64,000 bases of DNA from Cinnamomum chago (taxonomy: Eukaryota > Streptophyta > Magnoliopsida > Laurales > Lauraceae), in contig CP142456.1 of NCBI GenBank assembly GCA_038049695.1, positions 68,537,922-68,601,921 of the forward strand, read 5' to 3'. This document shows positions 22,758-35,092 of the stretch, one piece after another (positions within the stretch are counted from its first letter, which is position 1; each line of letters begins with the position of its first letter). The notes below the pieces were generated by a model that saw nothing but the letters and a program-made list of their open reading frames with translations, was not told the origin of the DNA and did not search any database. A program made the translations under genes and the position numbers.

Positions 22758-22995
22758 AGGAGGAGATACATGGTGCAGTCCATGAGCATGCAAGCATTCC
22801 ATCATCCTCTCACCCTTCAATAGAACTTCCTGTATATGCATTGCATCTTCCCTACCCATTTCTAAGAATTTCATAGCGTCACTTATATATGGAAAAAAAG
22901 CCTCAGGCCTTGCACAAAAAGGGAGAAACACGAAGAACAACATCTGCATATTAGCTTTGAACTGATTGATTCCCTGTGTAAAAAACCTCACACCA
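22758..22995 (-). pseudogene. MAG2/RINT1-like gene fragment (3' coding end)
   Basis: About 238 bases match 42799-43037 of the intact MAG2-like gene. The fragment encodes about 78 residues of the C-terminal domain (GINQFKANMQMLFFVFLPF... ECLHAHG) with no stop. A hAT-like element replaces the true C-terminus on one side and LTR-like DNA starts at 22996 on the other, so it has no start, no end and no upstream exons. It is a dead relic that dates the truncation of the copy-A block. Confidence 0.88.
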
Positions 22996-23146
22996 TGTAA
23001 GACCCCGATCTCGCCTAAGTGTGATTAACATCTAATTAATTTGGATTAGGTGTCTAATATTTGTTTTGGATGATTTGATGATGGATTGGGTAGATTAGTA
23101 GGGTTTTGACCAAGCCCAGATAGACTTATGACCTTTTGAATATTTT

Positions 23147-23394
23147 CACTACAAGAATTTACACTTTTGTCGGCGTTTTTCTCCAACGCAATAATTAAAT
23201 GCTAGGAAAAGTATAAAAAAATAAGAGTTTTCCCTATGATATAGTTTTGCCTGCAACGGTTCGATTTTTCCCGGCTAATTTTTTTTTTTCGCTAGCAATG
23301 TTTAATGTTTTACCCGTCGCTATAAGTGACTACTAAATTGGCTTTTAGCAGGGGACGTCATATATGACCGCTAAAAGTATATTTTCTTGTAGGA
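23147..23394. mobile_element. Non-autonomous CACTA (En/Spm) element
   Basis: It starts CACTACAAGAATTTACAC and ends TTTTCTTGTAG, the inverted repeats of plant CACTA transposons, about 248 bp apart. The interior has paired GCTAAAAG/CTTTTAGC-like segments, as short foldback derivatives do. The right terminus reads TGTAGGAG where TGTAGTG is expected, so it is slightly decayed. No coding capacity. Confidence 0.72.
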
Positions 23395-24054
23395 GTCTTT
23401 CTGTAATTTTGAAAGTTTTTTGCGCATAGACAATGGTTAGAAAATCAATGTGTTCTTCAATTAACACATAGGAATGTTTGGATATTAAATGCATTGTTTA
23501 GTACACACTTTGATGTTTTATTTTCTCCGGACAAACTGTAGGATGTGATTTACGGACCCGATGTGGGTGGAAACACAGTGTTATATAAAGCGATACTTGA
23601 AAGTACAAACCGATTCCGAGGATTCCCGACTAATCCTCGAAATGGTAAAATAAGTGTGATTGCCAGTCATTGTAAACGTCCATGACTCTGTTTGATCGCC
23701 TCCATGTAGGAAATTAAGGGTCCCACTCATCACAACGCTGTCGGCGACAGTGATGGTCTCATCAATATTATTTTGGGTCATTATTATGGGGGTTCAGTCC
23801 AACTTTAAAATTCAAGATGAGTGAGAAGACTAAGTTCCATACATTTGGAAGAAAAGAAAGAAAAATAACTGAAATATGAAATTGGTAACATAATCCTGAA
23901 TTCTATGGGTTGCTGCATGCTTGTTGCCCATTTCTTAATAATTTTTCTGTAACTTGGATCGATCTCAGATTTTATAGGGAGTCAGTTTATATGTTGATAA
24001 AGTCTTATATGTTGATAAAGTCCCATATTTAATTCTGGATTTTCCTTAGTATTG

Positions 24055-24590
24055 AAACCTTATGAAATGGTGGACACAAATCTAAATAAAAATGCTGGAA
24101 TTTCTGCACTGCAAAATATAGTCCATGACACAGGTCCACTCTCCAAATTTTTATGATTTTTACAGACCTCTAATTAATCTAAAATTTTTATGAGAATTAA
24201 TTGACCCAAAGAAGAGTCTTCTGTAAAATTTTCATGAATTTTGGACTAACATAACCCTTCATGATTATGCGCACAAGGCCAAGTTAACCTGCTGAATTTT
24301 CTGCACCGCAGAATTTGGTCCATGACCGGGGTCACTATCTGAATTTTGATAAATTTTAGAAAGCTCCAATTAATCTGAAATTTTTATGGGAGTTAACAGA
24401 CCCAAAATGGAATCTTATGTATTTTTTCATGGATTTTCAATGAACAGAAACCCTTGTGATTATGTTGTACACAAATCCCGGTTAACATGTTGAGTTTTCT
24501 ACAGTGTAGAGTCCATGACTCAAGCCCGTTGTCCGATTTTTAATAATTTCTTAAAAATTGAAATCAGTTGAAACCAAATCTTACTAAAAG
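24055..24590 (+). repeat. Diverged tandem repeat of about 197 bp, 2.7 copies
   Basis: Units start near 24055, 24253 and 24448. Each has an AACCCTT-like start, TTCTGCA(C/G)..GCAGAAT, GTCCATGAC and AATTTTTATG(A/G)GA(A/G)TTAA(C/T)(A/T)GACCCA in the same order. Copies are clearly diverged and the third is incomplete. No coding sense; probably LTR-internal. Confidence 0.65.
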
Positions 24591-27500
24591 ACAACTGGCA
24601 TGCGAATATTTAGAAAAATCAGTGAGTTTTTATTCAAATTAGAAATCATTGAATCAGGGATTTGAAAACAGTGTACAGGTTTTGAAAATCTGCTGCAGTC
24701 TGATTTACATATTTTGACCGGTTCAGCTCAAAGATTCTAGAAAATTCATTTTAGATTGAAACTGCACAATTCTGGATTGGCGGGAAAGATAATTCAGAGA
24801 TGCATAAATAGAAAAATCAGCATGGCATGATTTGAATTGAAACACCTCGAAAACGAAACTGGAAAAATGGGAACAAATTCTGAAATTTGTGTAATGCAGA
24901 ATTTTAGTCATTTTGGAAAGGCTACTCTAGTACATAAAACTTGGGTTCAGTAGTGCCTTATCATAGCCCAAATACACAAGATTTCAGTATAAGTCATAGC
25001 ATAAAATCACTTCAAATCCGATAGACATAATGACTAAGGTTATAATCAATCATTATATGCAATAAATGAATTCCTGCCATCAATTTGCAATCCCAAAGAA
25101 AAGTCAAGCATTGTTTATCCATTTCCATTCAGCTAAAAAGAGAAAAGTACTAGAAAATGATGGAAAATAGAATAAAGTAAAATAAAATAGAAAAATGGTT
25201 GGGTGCCAATATTCATTGAGCGGGACCAACTCCATTCGCTGGATACCCTCCTTGAATCCCTTGACGGGGAAATGGTAGGCTTTATTTGAAAACATGCATG
25301 TAAGGATGCTTGAAAAATGCTCAAAAGCACATGCGACATGATGTTCAAAATGAAAGCCTAGGTGCTCACTACAATGTTGGTCTAAAGATGGGAGGACTAA
25401 GGCGCCCAGTCGATCTAGGGAAAGATCACTTAGAGAAGTGGACTATTGTCCGTCAGGCTCATCTTAAAACCAACAATCGCTTAGGGCACATTGGGGATGG
25501 ATACACACTAAGCTAACCTAACTTAGGAGAGAGTGAGGGACCTGTGTGCCACTGTCAATCATAGGGAATCCGCGAGGAGGCTATCGCCATAAGGCGTAGG
25601 GAGTCGCGTATAAGGGTGGACGATGTCGCGGTGTCACTAACACCTAAGGGTCGGTGTTACTTGGTGTATTGAGACAATAATGAAAGCATGGGTGGAAGAT
25701 GATTTTGAAAATATAGCATGTGCTGAAAATTCTTCTTCAAATATCAATGAATCCATGAATCAAGTATAGCCTACCCTAATAGCATAAAGCTCAATGGTGA
25801 AAATTGGCGGAGGTTGAATGAAGAAAAGAAATGTAAAATCTTTTTTTTTTTTTTTTTTTGAGATTTTCTGGTTTTTTTGAATTTTTGTAATAAATGGCTA
25901 GAAGGGCGTAACTAAGGGTGTACATGGAACCTAATCTAACCGTTCATCTCTTTTTACAATAGAGCGCATACATGGGCTGACACCATGAAAGGGCCAACCC
26001 GCCTACCCTGCTCTTCTAGGCCCTAAAAGGCTAAACTAGACGGAGAGGGTAATAATTGAAATAACAAACACAATGAATGTAATGGATGCTTAAACAAGCA
26101 GTTCAAACTAATAAATTAAGATGATGCATGATGAGTGCGTACGATAATTGCAATAGGGGATCCAAGATGCACCCTATCAAAATAATAATGAAAATAAATG
26201 ATTGATGAATATGTAACTGAATAGCAGCCTAAAAAGAAAATGCACAAAATTATATGGATCTACTGCTAACAAACTAAGATAAAGCGAACCTAGGTGGCAA
26301 TAGAAAGATCTCACCAATTCGATGCTAGAATCCCAAATCTGACCGTTGAGACCTCGTAGATGTTCGTTTCTTTTTCTTTTTGGGTCTTGGATCTCCTTTT
26401 GTATTAAGTTTCAAAGACTGTCAGTTGTATAATGCAGGTGGGCTGAGATGGGTTTTGGCTCAGGTTGGATGGGTCAATAAATTGGGTTCAGGTATGATGA
26501 TTGGCTAGGTTGTAGGTGGGGTTGATTGGCTAGGTTGTAGGTGGGGTTGTCTAGTTCAATGGGTTTGTTGGGTTATGGGCTGTTTTTTTATTTTTTATTA
26601 TTTTTTATGATTTGGTTTGGGTTGAATGGGTTCAGTGGTGGAGAAATGGTTCTTCGCTGGGTTTGATGTTTGACTGAATGAAGGAGGTGATGAAAGGCTA
26701 TGGGTGCAGATTTGGGTTCAGGTGGGTATTTTGGTTAGGAGTGGGTAGTGTTGCAGAGGTGGCTGCTTGTATGGAGTGATGCAGTTGATGGTCCGGTTGT
26801 GGATGATGATGATGAGAACGTGATAGGATGGGGCTCTGTTTCATCGGGTGTTTGGTTAAGTGGCGAAGATGAGGTGCAGGTTGATGTCGCTTGGTCTCGG
26901 GGGTCGCTGGAAATGGTGGCTTTGAGGTGATGGTGGTGCAAAAAACACAGGTAGTGCTGTGATGTGGAGGAGGAACGGTGGTTTGGAGATGGAGAGGTTG
27001 CTGCGCAGGGCTGGATGGAAGGTGGGGATGATGGAGGGGTGTGTGTGTGTGTGGGGGGGCGGGGGGGGGGGTGGGGATGAATGGACAGAGTTACTGCATG
27101 AGGTTTCTGAAGGGAAAGGGGAGATGGAGGCAGATGGATGGTGGGCTGCAGTGGGTGATGGAGATGGGCCTGTGGAGGGGATATCTCAGAGCCTTGTGTT
27201 CTGCACAAGGATCTGGGATGGAGATTGTCACGCCCTCAGAAGTGAAACTGGGGTTATGCGTGAGATTATGGTCAATTAAAACTTTTTCCAACATAATCAA
27301 ATGCAATTTGCCCTAATCATGTCCCATCTGGATCGAAGACCGCTGTAAGGTATAAACATTTACTCAAATATATAAAACAATTAGCAGAAGCTTCATAATG
27401 CAAGTGGTATCTTAAAGATGTATAGTTTAAGAGCAAATTACTGAATAACATAATTAGAGTTCAAGTTTGAGACTGTTAACAAAATATTAATTACAAAGGA

Positions 27501-27997
27501 GAAGGCCACACTAAAACTAGGCCTACATAAAAGTATAATGAACCAAAAGATGGAGCTAATAAGATGAATCGTGAAGGCTCTTATGTACGGGGTTGTCATG
27601 ACTATACGATGACGTCCGTACTATACTCTAGGAAGTCATCAGGCTGATCTGCCTGAACTTCTTCCGTAGCCTCCTCCTCCTCCTCCTCGGGGTAGAAGGG
27701 CTCGGTACCTATGCACCAAGAGTAGCATCATCAACACAACGGATGACAAGCATATAGATATATAAATCACCATAGATATGCAGTACTAAAGAGAGTAAAC
27801 GATAAACAAAATCATGTGAAATGCATAGCATTCTGATCATACGAATTGCATAGCATTCAATCATAAACAAACTATCAAAGTAGGCGGTCCACATATGCTA
27901 ATCACCACGGGATATTATCACTGCCCTCCCTTACCCACATTGAGTTGTGGTAGAGATACCAATAAATGGGATCAAAACCCAGTATTCAATAACAATA

Positions 27998-28125
27998 ACA
28001 ATCATCTCTTGGCTCATGAGGCTCGGTCTCCGTGGGCTCTGGCCCAGTCTTGCCTCGAGGGACAATCATCTCTCAGCTCATGTAGCTCGGGCTCCTTGAG
28101 CTCTGGCTCAATCTTGCCTCGAGGA
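27998..28125 (+). repeat. 64-bp tandem repeat, two copies
   Basis: Two units at 27998 and 28062 share ACAATCATCTCT..GCTCATG..GCTCGG..CTCC..TG.GCTCTGGC and a TCTTGCCTCGAGG end. It lies in the solo LTR, just outside the Athila insertion. Confidence 0.75.
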
Positions 28126-28165
28126 AAAGTACCAGTCCTCTCACAGGTGGTGCTCCGGCTGTGTT

Positions 28166-29193
28166 TGACCAATCCTAGAATAGGGTCTCAAATATAAATT
28201 ATTCTCCGCTATTATCTCCGCTTGAAGAAGCAGAGACGTTAACCGAGTATCGTATCCATTGGGACAAAAAGGCTAAGTTGCGTTGCTTCCTATTATATGA
28301 CTTAGTATTCAAATCTACAAGATTAAAATACCAAAGAAAGAAATATTGCATTCATAAAATCCATTCAATGGATTAGCATCTTGTCATATAATCAAAAGTG
28401 TTTAAAATAAACCCTAAACCTATACATCACCATAAACAAAAGGTTAGGGCTTCATCGCAACCCAAAGATGAGGAATTAGTTACGCATGGAAGATGATTGG
28501 CGAAGAATCTCTGATGAATTCGCCATGGCTACGCTGTCAAAAGCTCCAAAACCTTCTTCAGACCTTTTCCCAAAGTGTGAATCCCCCCCCCCCCAAAAAA
28601 AAAAAACGAGTTTGGGCTCTTATTTATAAGTTTTGGGGTGAAAAAGATCTTCAATTCGTGTAGGAGTCGGATTCCCGTCGGGTCCGGGCCCACTGGTCAT
28701 CACAGCGAACTTTGTAAGGTCATATCTCCCTCGATATAGCTCCGATTTATACAATCTTGGACTCCACGGATATCTACTCGAAAAGAGCTTTCCAAAGGTA
28801 TGTAGATTTTACGAATCCGACACTCGAGTTGAAAGTTATGACCATTTCAAGTTGCTGCCTCTGAAAATTCCGAGAATCATGGTACAATTAGAAGACCTTC
28901 CATGTTGGCATGCTATGGGGTGAGTGGGACCCATGTTGGATGTCCCAGGCATGTTTGGACTCTTGCTTTGCTTTCTTATTTGAGTCTCCTCCCATATTTG
29001 GCAGCTTTCTTACTTGCAACTCCTTCTTTGTCATGCTTTGTGATATTTCTTCCATTTTAGCTCTGAATTTCTCTCCTTGCATTTATAATACCTACAAACA
29101 ATAAAATAACAGAATTAAACTAATTAATCTCTTTCGACGGTATAACTAAGTCCTCATTAAGGGGCCTAAAATGTATCTTTTAGGCTCTCATCA
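28166..29193 (-). repeat. 3' LTR of the Athila element (internally deleted)
   Basis: 1,028 bp. Compared with the 5' LTR it lacks about 350 bases after GTTGCGTTGCTTCCTA. The remainder is nearly identical, including the C run and A run near 28587-28606. Confidence 0.9.
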
Positions 29194-30669
29194 CACCCCC
29201 CAACTTACACTTTGCTAGACCTCGAGCAAAGCTAAAACAAAAAGAAAAGAAAAACTAACTAAGGCCACTTTCGTAGGGAGCACGGCTGCACTTAGCATGT
29301 GCAGCAAGCCTTTAAACCTCTAAGTTCCCCCTAGAGGACGAGTTTTAGTCTCGTGAGGGTTTGTAGTGAATCTACCCACAAAATTCCTAAAACAAAATAT
29401 AAAAACAGGGAGCATTTTCCACCAAGGTATCCACGAACACCGGATATTCCTGATTTTTGGGGTTTTCAATACACACTCAAATGTGGTTCACAAATCCTAT
29501 CTTTTGGTCAGAAATCCTCGAAATCATGCTGGAAAAATTGATCGTGCACAGTGGAAGGTGTGTACATATAGAAACATGAAAGCATAAAATGATTCACTAA
29601 AAATTTCCGTGAAAACACATCTTGTTCTTTCGAAATGTTGGGCCACCGAACCTCAGTAAGAGTTAACATGATTCCTCTCAAGGCATTTGTGGTGGCTTTC
29701 ACACTATTGTTTTTCAAAGGACATGAAAGCACTATTTTGATTTTTTTTTCTTTTGTGTTTTTTTTCTTTTGTTTTTTTTTTTTTTAAGCAATGACTGTGC
29801 AATGCCTAGGTCCCTTAAGCTTTCTAATTAACCCATGTAACGAGCATTCAGCCAATGACTCCCAAGACAGATGTCCTTAGGGCACTAGGTATGGCAATAC
29901 CCCTATGGGCTTACTGGCTCGAGTTAAAAAGGCTACGAACCCAAACTAGTCACAAATTTTTATTTTTTTTTTTTTTTGGTCCCTAACAATAGGTAGCCCT
30001 TTCCATATGCCCGACTTCAGTATGACCGAGGGTCAGCTTTCCATCATAATTGCTCTGAAGTTTTCACTGGTATGGAAATCATAGTTTCACATTTCAAATT
30101 TTCTATATGATACGTGTCAAGTGAGAGATCAATAATTCAACAATTTCTCAAACACTCTTTCCTAAAACAAGATAGTGAACCATTTCTCTCTTTTTCCTCA
30201 CAAAAAGTTCCAAAAACAGGGTATCTTCGTTTCATAAAAACCCGGTTAGAAATCTCCCAAAAGACTACCAACACTGGAAAAAACAAATTTTTTTTTTTTC
30301 GGAATTTCCGGCGTCCAGACGCCCGGATGGGGCGTCCGGACGCCCCAAGGCAGAGAGCAGAGTCTTTTAAAAATTTCCGGGCGTCCGGTGGGGCGTCCGG
30401 ACGCCCCATTCCAGAGAGCAGCATGTTTAGTAAAAAGTCCAGGCGTCCGGACGCCGGAGATTTTTTTTTTTTTTTTTTTAACTATGGTAAAGACAACAAA
30501 AACTAAAGGAAGGAAAAGACAACAAATAAAAAAAACTACTCCTAGACTACTCCAAAGGTTAATACCCCACCCCCAACTTAAGCTAACATTGTCCACAATG
30601 TGAAACACAAAATAAATGATAAAGGACAACGAAAGTAAAGGAAAAGGAGGGATATCACCTGGGTACCGC
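29194..30669 (-). other. Athila non-coding region between protease and 3' LTR
   Basis: No pol homology is visible. It has T-rich runs (29738-29785, 29959-29976, 30288-30300), a palindromic G+C cluster (30308-30459) and a CACCCCCCAACTTACAC motif at the LTR edge. On the minus strand GTTGGGGGG just before the LTR is the polypurine tract. Confidence 0.6.
30308..30459. repeat. Cluster of GGCGTCCGGACGCC palindromes
   Basis: Within about 150 bases GGCGTCCGGACGCC occurs three times exactly, plus GGCGTCCAGACGCC and a partial GGGCGTCCGG. A direct-repeat component (CGCCCC..CAGAGAGCAG) is superimposed. The block stands out as CpG-dense in AT-rich surroundings. Confidence 0.8.
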
Positions 30670-32028
30670 TTAACAAGAAGTGGAAGGGAGGAAAACGGGG
30701 AGGACGCCCCCCAACTCAGACCAAAGTACCTGCGGAGTGTTAGCGGCAAGCACAAAAAATAGAAACAAAGAAAACCTAAGAAATACAAACCAAACTTGCA
30801 AAAAGACATGACTCAGCACTTCCTTCATGTCTACCTCCTCCAGGTGAGGATCTAAAAATCTCTGCATATCTCGAGAAAGTGTAAAACCAGCAATGCTAGG
30901 GAGACAAGATATGTAGATGGAGGGATCAATATCTTTCAACTCGGCGACTGAATAGCCGAGTGCACTCTTGTGCATTTCCAACACATCCAAAATTTGAACT
31001 TCCTGACCATCAGACAGATCAGGAGCAATGACAGCTGGCAAAGTATCCTCAGGGTGAAGAGCGTTTTCTACAATCTCATCAACAACATCGACTGCAAAGC
31101 AGTCATCTTGGTCTGAAGGTTGATGAGAGGCCCTAAAAGCATTCAGCCTCACTTTCATATTCCCGAAGGAAACATCCATAACTCCGGTTCGGCAATTAAT
31201 GTCCGCATTGGCCGTGGCCAAAAAGGGCCGTCCAAGAATGACAGTAGTGTGTTTCCGTGAATTCTGCACTGGTTCAATGTCAAGGACGATGAAATCGACA
31301 GGGAAAAAGAACTTGTCGACCTTGACCAGAACATCCTCAATTATTCCCCGGGGCACCCTAACAGACCTATCAGCAAGTTGTAAGGTAACCGGAGTGGGCT
31401 TCAAGTCCCCTAGCCCAATCTGCTCATACACCGAGTAAGGCAAGAGATTGACACTCGCTCCCAGATCCAGCAATGCATGATCTATAACGTGACTCCCAAT
31501 TGTGCAGGTAATGGTGGGAGTGCCAGGATCTTTCAGCTTGGGAGGAGTGTCATTATGGAGAATTGAGCTCACTTGCTCGGTAAGTAAAACCTTCTTTGGC
31601 ACATGAGATTTTGATTTGCGTTTTTGAGTGCACAAATCTTTCAGAAATTTAGCATAAGAAGGAATCTGCTTGATAGCATCTAACAAAGGTAGGTTAATCT
31701 TTACTTGCTTAAACACCTCCAACATTTCATCCATGGTTGTTTTCTTTTTACTAAAGGGAGAGGGTGTGTCAAGACAAGTGGGAAAAGGGGCTTTAGGCAC
31801 ATATGGGGGTGCCTCATTTTCCTTAGAAACCATGTCAGCCCGAGAGCTCTTGGGATTGGCTGTGGGCTCTTTCACATCTTGCTTAGGCTCCTCCGGCCTA
31901 GTCTCAACCTCACGCCCATTCCGTAATGTGACAACCATTTTCGCTTGCTCATGATAGGTATCATTATGTTGCGAGCCACTACCCACATCAAAAGAATTCT
32001 TAGGGTTAACCGTGGGTTGGCTAGGCAA
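30670..32028 (-). pseudogene. Athila gag C-terminus and aspartic protease
   Basis: The 452-codon minus frame holds a gag linker (about residues 1-100), then a protease with active site LLDLGASVNLLPYSVYEQ, the DLGAS form typical of Athila, and later TVILGRPFLATANA, the conserved second protease motif. The last homologous part (SALGYSVAELKDIDPS) normally leads into reverse transcriptase. After about residue 395 the frame runs into non-homologous hydrophobic codons, marking a deletion junction near 30790-30830. Confidence 0.82.
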
Positions 32029-32073
32029 GCGTCCCTCCTCTCTTTTGTTAAGAGCATTAGCTATTTGCCCGAT

Positions 32074-32688
32074 CTAGACCTCTAGCTTAGCTATGGATTG
32101 AGAGTGGGAATGGACCAGCTGAGTGGTTGCTTTGAGCTCTTTGAGCTCTTGCAACACTGTCTCCTCAAATGATGGAGTTCTTTGAGGTGGTTGAGGGTTG
32201 GGTTGCTGGTAGGATTGCTGGGAACGATAGGCTGCAGGATTGTATTGAAAATTTGGCCCATGTCCCGGTTGAGAGAATGAAGTGCCTTGACCGGGCGACT
32301 TCCATGAAAAGCTGGGGTGATTGCGCCATCCCGGGTTAAAAGTATTCGAAAATGGATCATTACCCAGTTTGGAGAACCCCTGTGCAGCATTCACTTGCTC
32401 TTGCACAAACTCAGGAAATTGGGGTGCTGCAGGACAATTGCTCACAAAGTGAGTGGGACTGTTGCATAAAGCACAAGCATCTTGATGAGCAGGGGGCTGG
32501 GGAGATGAAGATTGGAAAGATTGTCCCCCAGAAATCAGCTGATCTAACTTTTGGGTCAAGGCAGCCACTTGGGTTGTGAGCTCATTAGAGGGCTGAATTT
32601 CAAATACCCCCTTAGGTTTCTGCAAAATCGAGGCTGCTGGCCTCTCTAATCTAGCAGTGGAGGCATGGTGCTGAAATGTCTCACTCAT
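32074..32688 (-). pseudogene. Athila gag, middle part with zinc knuckle
   Basis: This frame carries a coiled-coil-like start (LTTQVAALTQKLDQL), then CALCNSPTHFVSNCP (C-x2-C-x4-H-x4-C), the Athila gag knuckle, followed by a Gln/Pro/Ser-rich tail. It ends in a stop at 32074-32076. The downstream gag-protease frame starts 46 bases later, so stops separate the gag segments. Confidence 0.8.
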
Positions 32689-32808
32689 ATTCTCAAAAAG
32701 TTCTCATGCCTCATCCTCATTTTTCAGCATAATTGATCCCCCACTGGCGGTTACTACCATGTTTCGCCATTCGGGTGATAGCCCATCATAAAAGAATTGC
32801 ACCAATTG

Positions 32809-33291
32809 TCATTTGGCAATTTGGTGATGAGGACACTTTCTAAGGAGATCCTTAAATCTATCCCACGCCTCATGAAATTGTTCACTGTCAGTTTGGGCGA
32901 AGGATGTGATGGATCTCCTATACTGATTTGTTTTGCCCACAGAGAAATCCCAAGAATTGATAGAATTTGGAGGTAAAGTACTCAGCCAATACTTGGCTTT
33001 GTCCTTTAATGAAAACGGAAAGAGAAACAATTTTAGGGCCTCACTACTGAAATTGTTTATTCGCACTGTGGAGCAAATAACCAAAAACTCATCAATGTGG
33101 TTGTATGGGTCCTCATTGTTCAAGCCATAAAAAGAAGGGATCAGATTGATTGTGCTGGGCTTGATTTCATATTGAGCTGCCTGTACTACAGGCAGCTGAA
33201 TACACGATGGTGACGCGTATTCTGAAGGAGTATAGTGCTCCTTCAAGGGTCGGAGAGGTGGAGCCTCATCTTCTTTTCTTTCCTCAGCCAT
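32809..33291 (-). pseudogene. Athila gag, N-terminal part
   Basis: The likely gag start is the ATG at 33291 (MAEERKEDEAPP), about 400 bases after the primer site. The capsid-type domain follows (INLIPSFYGLNNEDPYNHIDEF, ... KAKYWLSTLPPNSI ... FHEAWDRFKDLLRKCPHH), diagnostic for plant retrotransposon gag. It stops at 32809; homology (FFYDGLSPEWR) continues after the stop towards the middle part, so this is point-mutation decay. Confidence 0.82.
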
Positions 33292-33692
33292 TAGTGGATT
33301 TGTGTGTGAGACAGCAAAACGGTGTTTAGATGATCTAATTTTCCTAAGGGCTCGCTCTAAATTTTGGTCTAAAGAAACAAAATTTGGATGACAAGAGCGA
33401 CGCCCAAGCATGCACACACAAAAATTTACTGCAATTATATGAAAAGAATCAGAAAGTCTAGGCTTACAGTGCCCGTGGGAGGAGAGGAAAGATTTCTTTG
33501 AGCAAAGCTTTGTGAACTCTCGTAGATCCCTGCACAAATTCTAAGATTCTGTGTTAAAATCAAAGCCCTGCAGTAAGGATAATAAACAATGTGAATAAAG
33601 CTAAAAAAGCAAAAAAATAAAAATAAATAAAAATAAATTAAATAAACTAAACTAAAATCAGAATTAAAAGAAACAAACAACCGTGCTAATTG

Positions 33693-33712
33693 TCCCCGGC
33701 AACGGCGCCAAA
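33693..33712 (-). other. Primer binding site of the Athila element
   Basis: On the minus strand, TTTGGCGCCGTTGCCGGGG follows the 5' LTR after a few bases, as in Athila elements. Confidence 0.82.
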
Positions 33713-33716
33713 ATTA

Positions 33717-35092
33717 TGACCAATCCTAGAATAGGGTCTCAAATATAAATTATTCTCCGCTATTATCTCCGCTTGAAGAAGCAGAGACGTTAACCGAGTA
33801 TCGTATCCACTGGGACAAAAAGGCTAAGTTGCGTTGCTTCCTAAATTCCTAAACTAGTCCTATTGGAAAACAAAGTTCTGATTATTAAACTAATCCTAGT
33901 AGAAAATGAAGTAATGGGTTGATAGGTTTTGATTTCTAAATTAACGATTTCTAAATTAACAAATTAAAGAAAACTTTGATTCAATCAGAGAAAAGATCTA
34001 AGGGCACGAATCCACTCTAACCTCGCACAATGGCAAGTATAGGCCTCGGGTTTTACTGTCAACGCTACAGAGACTCGTCTTGGTTACAAACCTTCAGAGT
34101 CAATAAATAAAGGATGTGGGTGTAAATCAGGGCATAACCTATCTCTATGGCATAGATTATCCTAAATCTAACAAGCACATTCATTCAAGCATCATTATAT
34201 GACTTAGTATTCAAATCTACAAGATTAAAATACCAAAGAAAGAAATATTGCATTCATAAAATCCATTCAATGGATTAGCATCTTGTCATATAATCAAAAG
34301 CGTTTAAAATAAACCCTAAACCTATACATCACCATAAACAAAAGGTTAGGGCTTCATCGCAACCCAAAGATGAGGAATTAGTTACGCATGGAAGATGATT
34401 GGCGAAGAATCTCTGATGAAATCGCCATGGCTACGCTCTCAAAAGCTCCAAAACCTTCTTCAGACCTTTTCCCAAAGTGTGAATCCCCCCCCCCAAAAAA
34501 AAAAACGAGTTTGGGCTCTTATTTATAAGTTTTTGGGTGAAAAAGATCTTCAATTCGTGTAGGAGTCGGATTCCCGTCGGGTCCGAGCCCACTGGTCATC
34601 ACAGCGAACTTTGTAAGGTCATATCTCGCTCGATATAGCTCCGATTTATACAATCTTGGACTCCACGGATATCTACTCGAAAATAGCTTTCCAACGGTAT
34701 GTAGATTTCATGAATCCGACACTCGAGTTGAAAGTTATGACCATTTCAAGTTGCTGCCTCTGAAAATTCCGAGAATCATGGTACAATTAGAAGACCTTCC
34801 ATGTTGGCATGCTATGGGGTGAGTGGAACCCATGTTGGATGTCCCAGGCATGTTTGGACTCTTGCTTTGCTTTCTTATTTGAGTCTCCTCCCATATTTGG
34901 CAGCTTTCTTACTTGCAACTCCTTCTTTGTCATGCTTTGTGATATTTCTTCCATTTTAGCTCTGAATTTCTCTCCTTGCATTTGTAATACCTACAAACAG
35001 TAAAATAACAGAATTAAACTAATTAATCTCTTTCGACGGTATAACTAAGTCCTCATTAAGGGGCCTAAAATGTATCTTTTAGGCTCTCATCA
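33717..35092 (-). repeat. 5' LTR of the Athila element
   Basis: 1,376 bp, full length compared with the 3' LTR. It is followed on the outer side by the target duplication GTGTT. Confidence 0.9.

Larger units (their letters stand above)
22996..27225 (-). repeat. Old LTR-like DNA, left part
   Basis: It begins TGTAAGACCCCGATC right after the MAG2-like fragment; in reverse that reads GATCGGGGTCTTACA, the typical end of a Tekay/Del-type LTR in minus orientation. I read 22996-27225 together with 37063 to about 39385 as remains of an old LTR or LTRs in minus orientation, but found no matching right end. Contents: a CACTA MITE, a 3-unit tandem repeat, a T run at about 25842-25859 and a G-rich stretch at 27040-27076. 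No gene is seen. Confidence 0.4.
28166..35092 (-). mobile_element. Athila-lineage Ty3/gypsy element lacking pol (non-autonomous)
   Basis: LTRs at 28166-29193 and 33717-35092 have matching ends (TGACCAATCC on +, CTCTCATCA) and a 5-bp target duplication GTGTT (28161-28165 and 35093-35097). The primer site in minus orientation, TTGGCGCCGTTGCCGGGGA, is the classic Athila type. Gag and protease are present on the minus strand, but no reverse transcriptase, RNase H or integrase is seen. After protease only about 1.5 kb of non-coding DNA remains before the 3' LTR. It must rely, or have relied, on other elements to move. Confidence 0.92.

Noticed and set aside
26735..27208. 157-codon minus-strand frame rich in Pro, Ser, His and Thr
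   Set aside because: It is the reverse of G-rich LTR-like sequence and has no domain; low-complexity artefact.
30308..30459. CRISPR-like repeat array
   Set aside because: Units are irregular and palindromic without uniform unique spacers, and this is plant nuclear DNA.
30246..30809. 187-codon minus frame with hydrophobic stretches
   Set aside because: It spans T-rich runs and the palindrome cluster. Hydrophobic Phe/Leu runs come from poly-A/T, not from a membrane protein.
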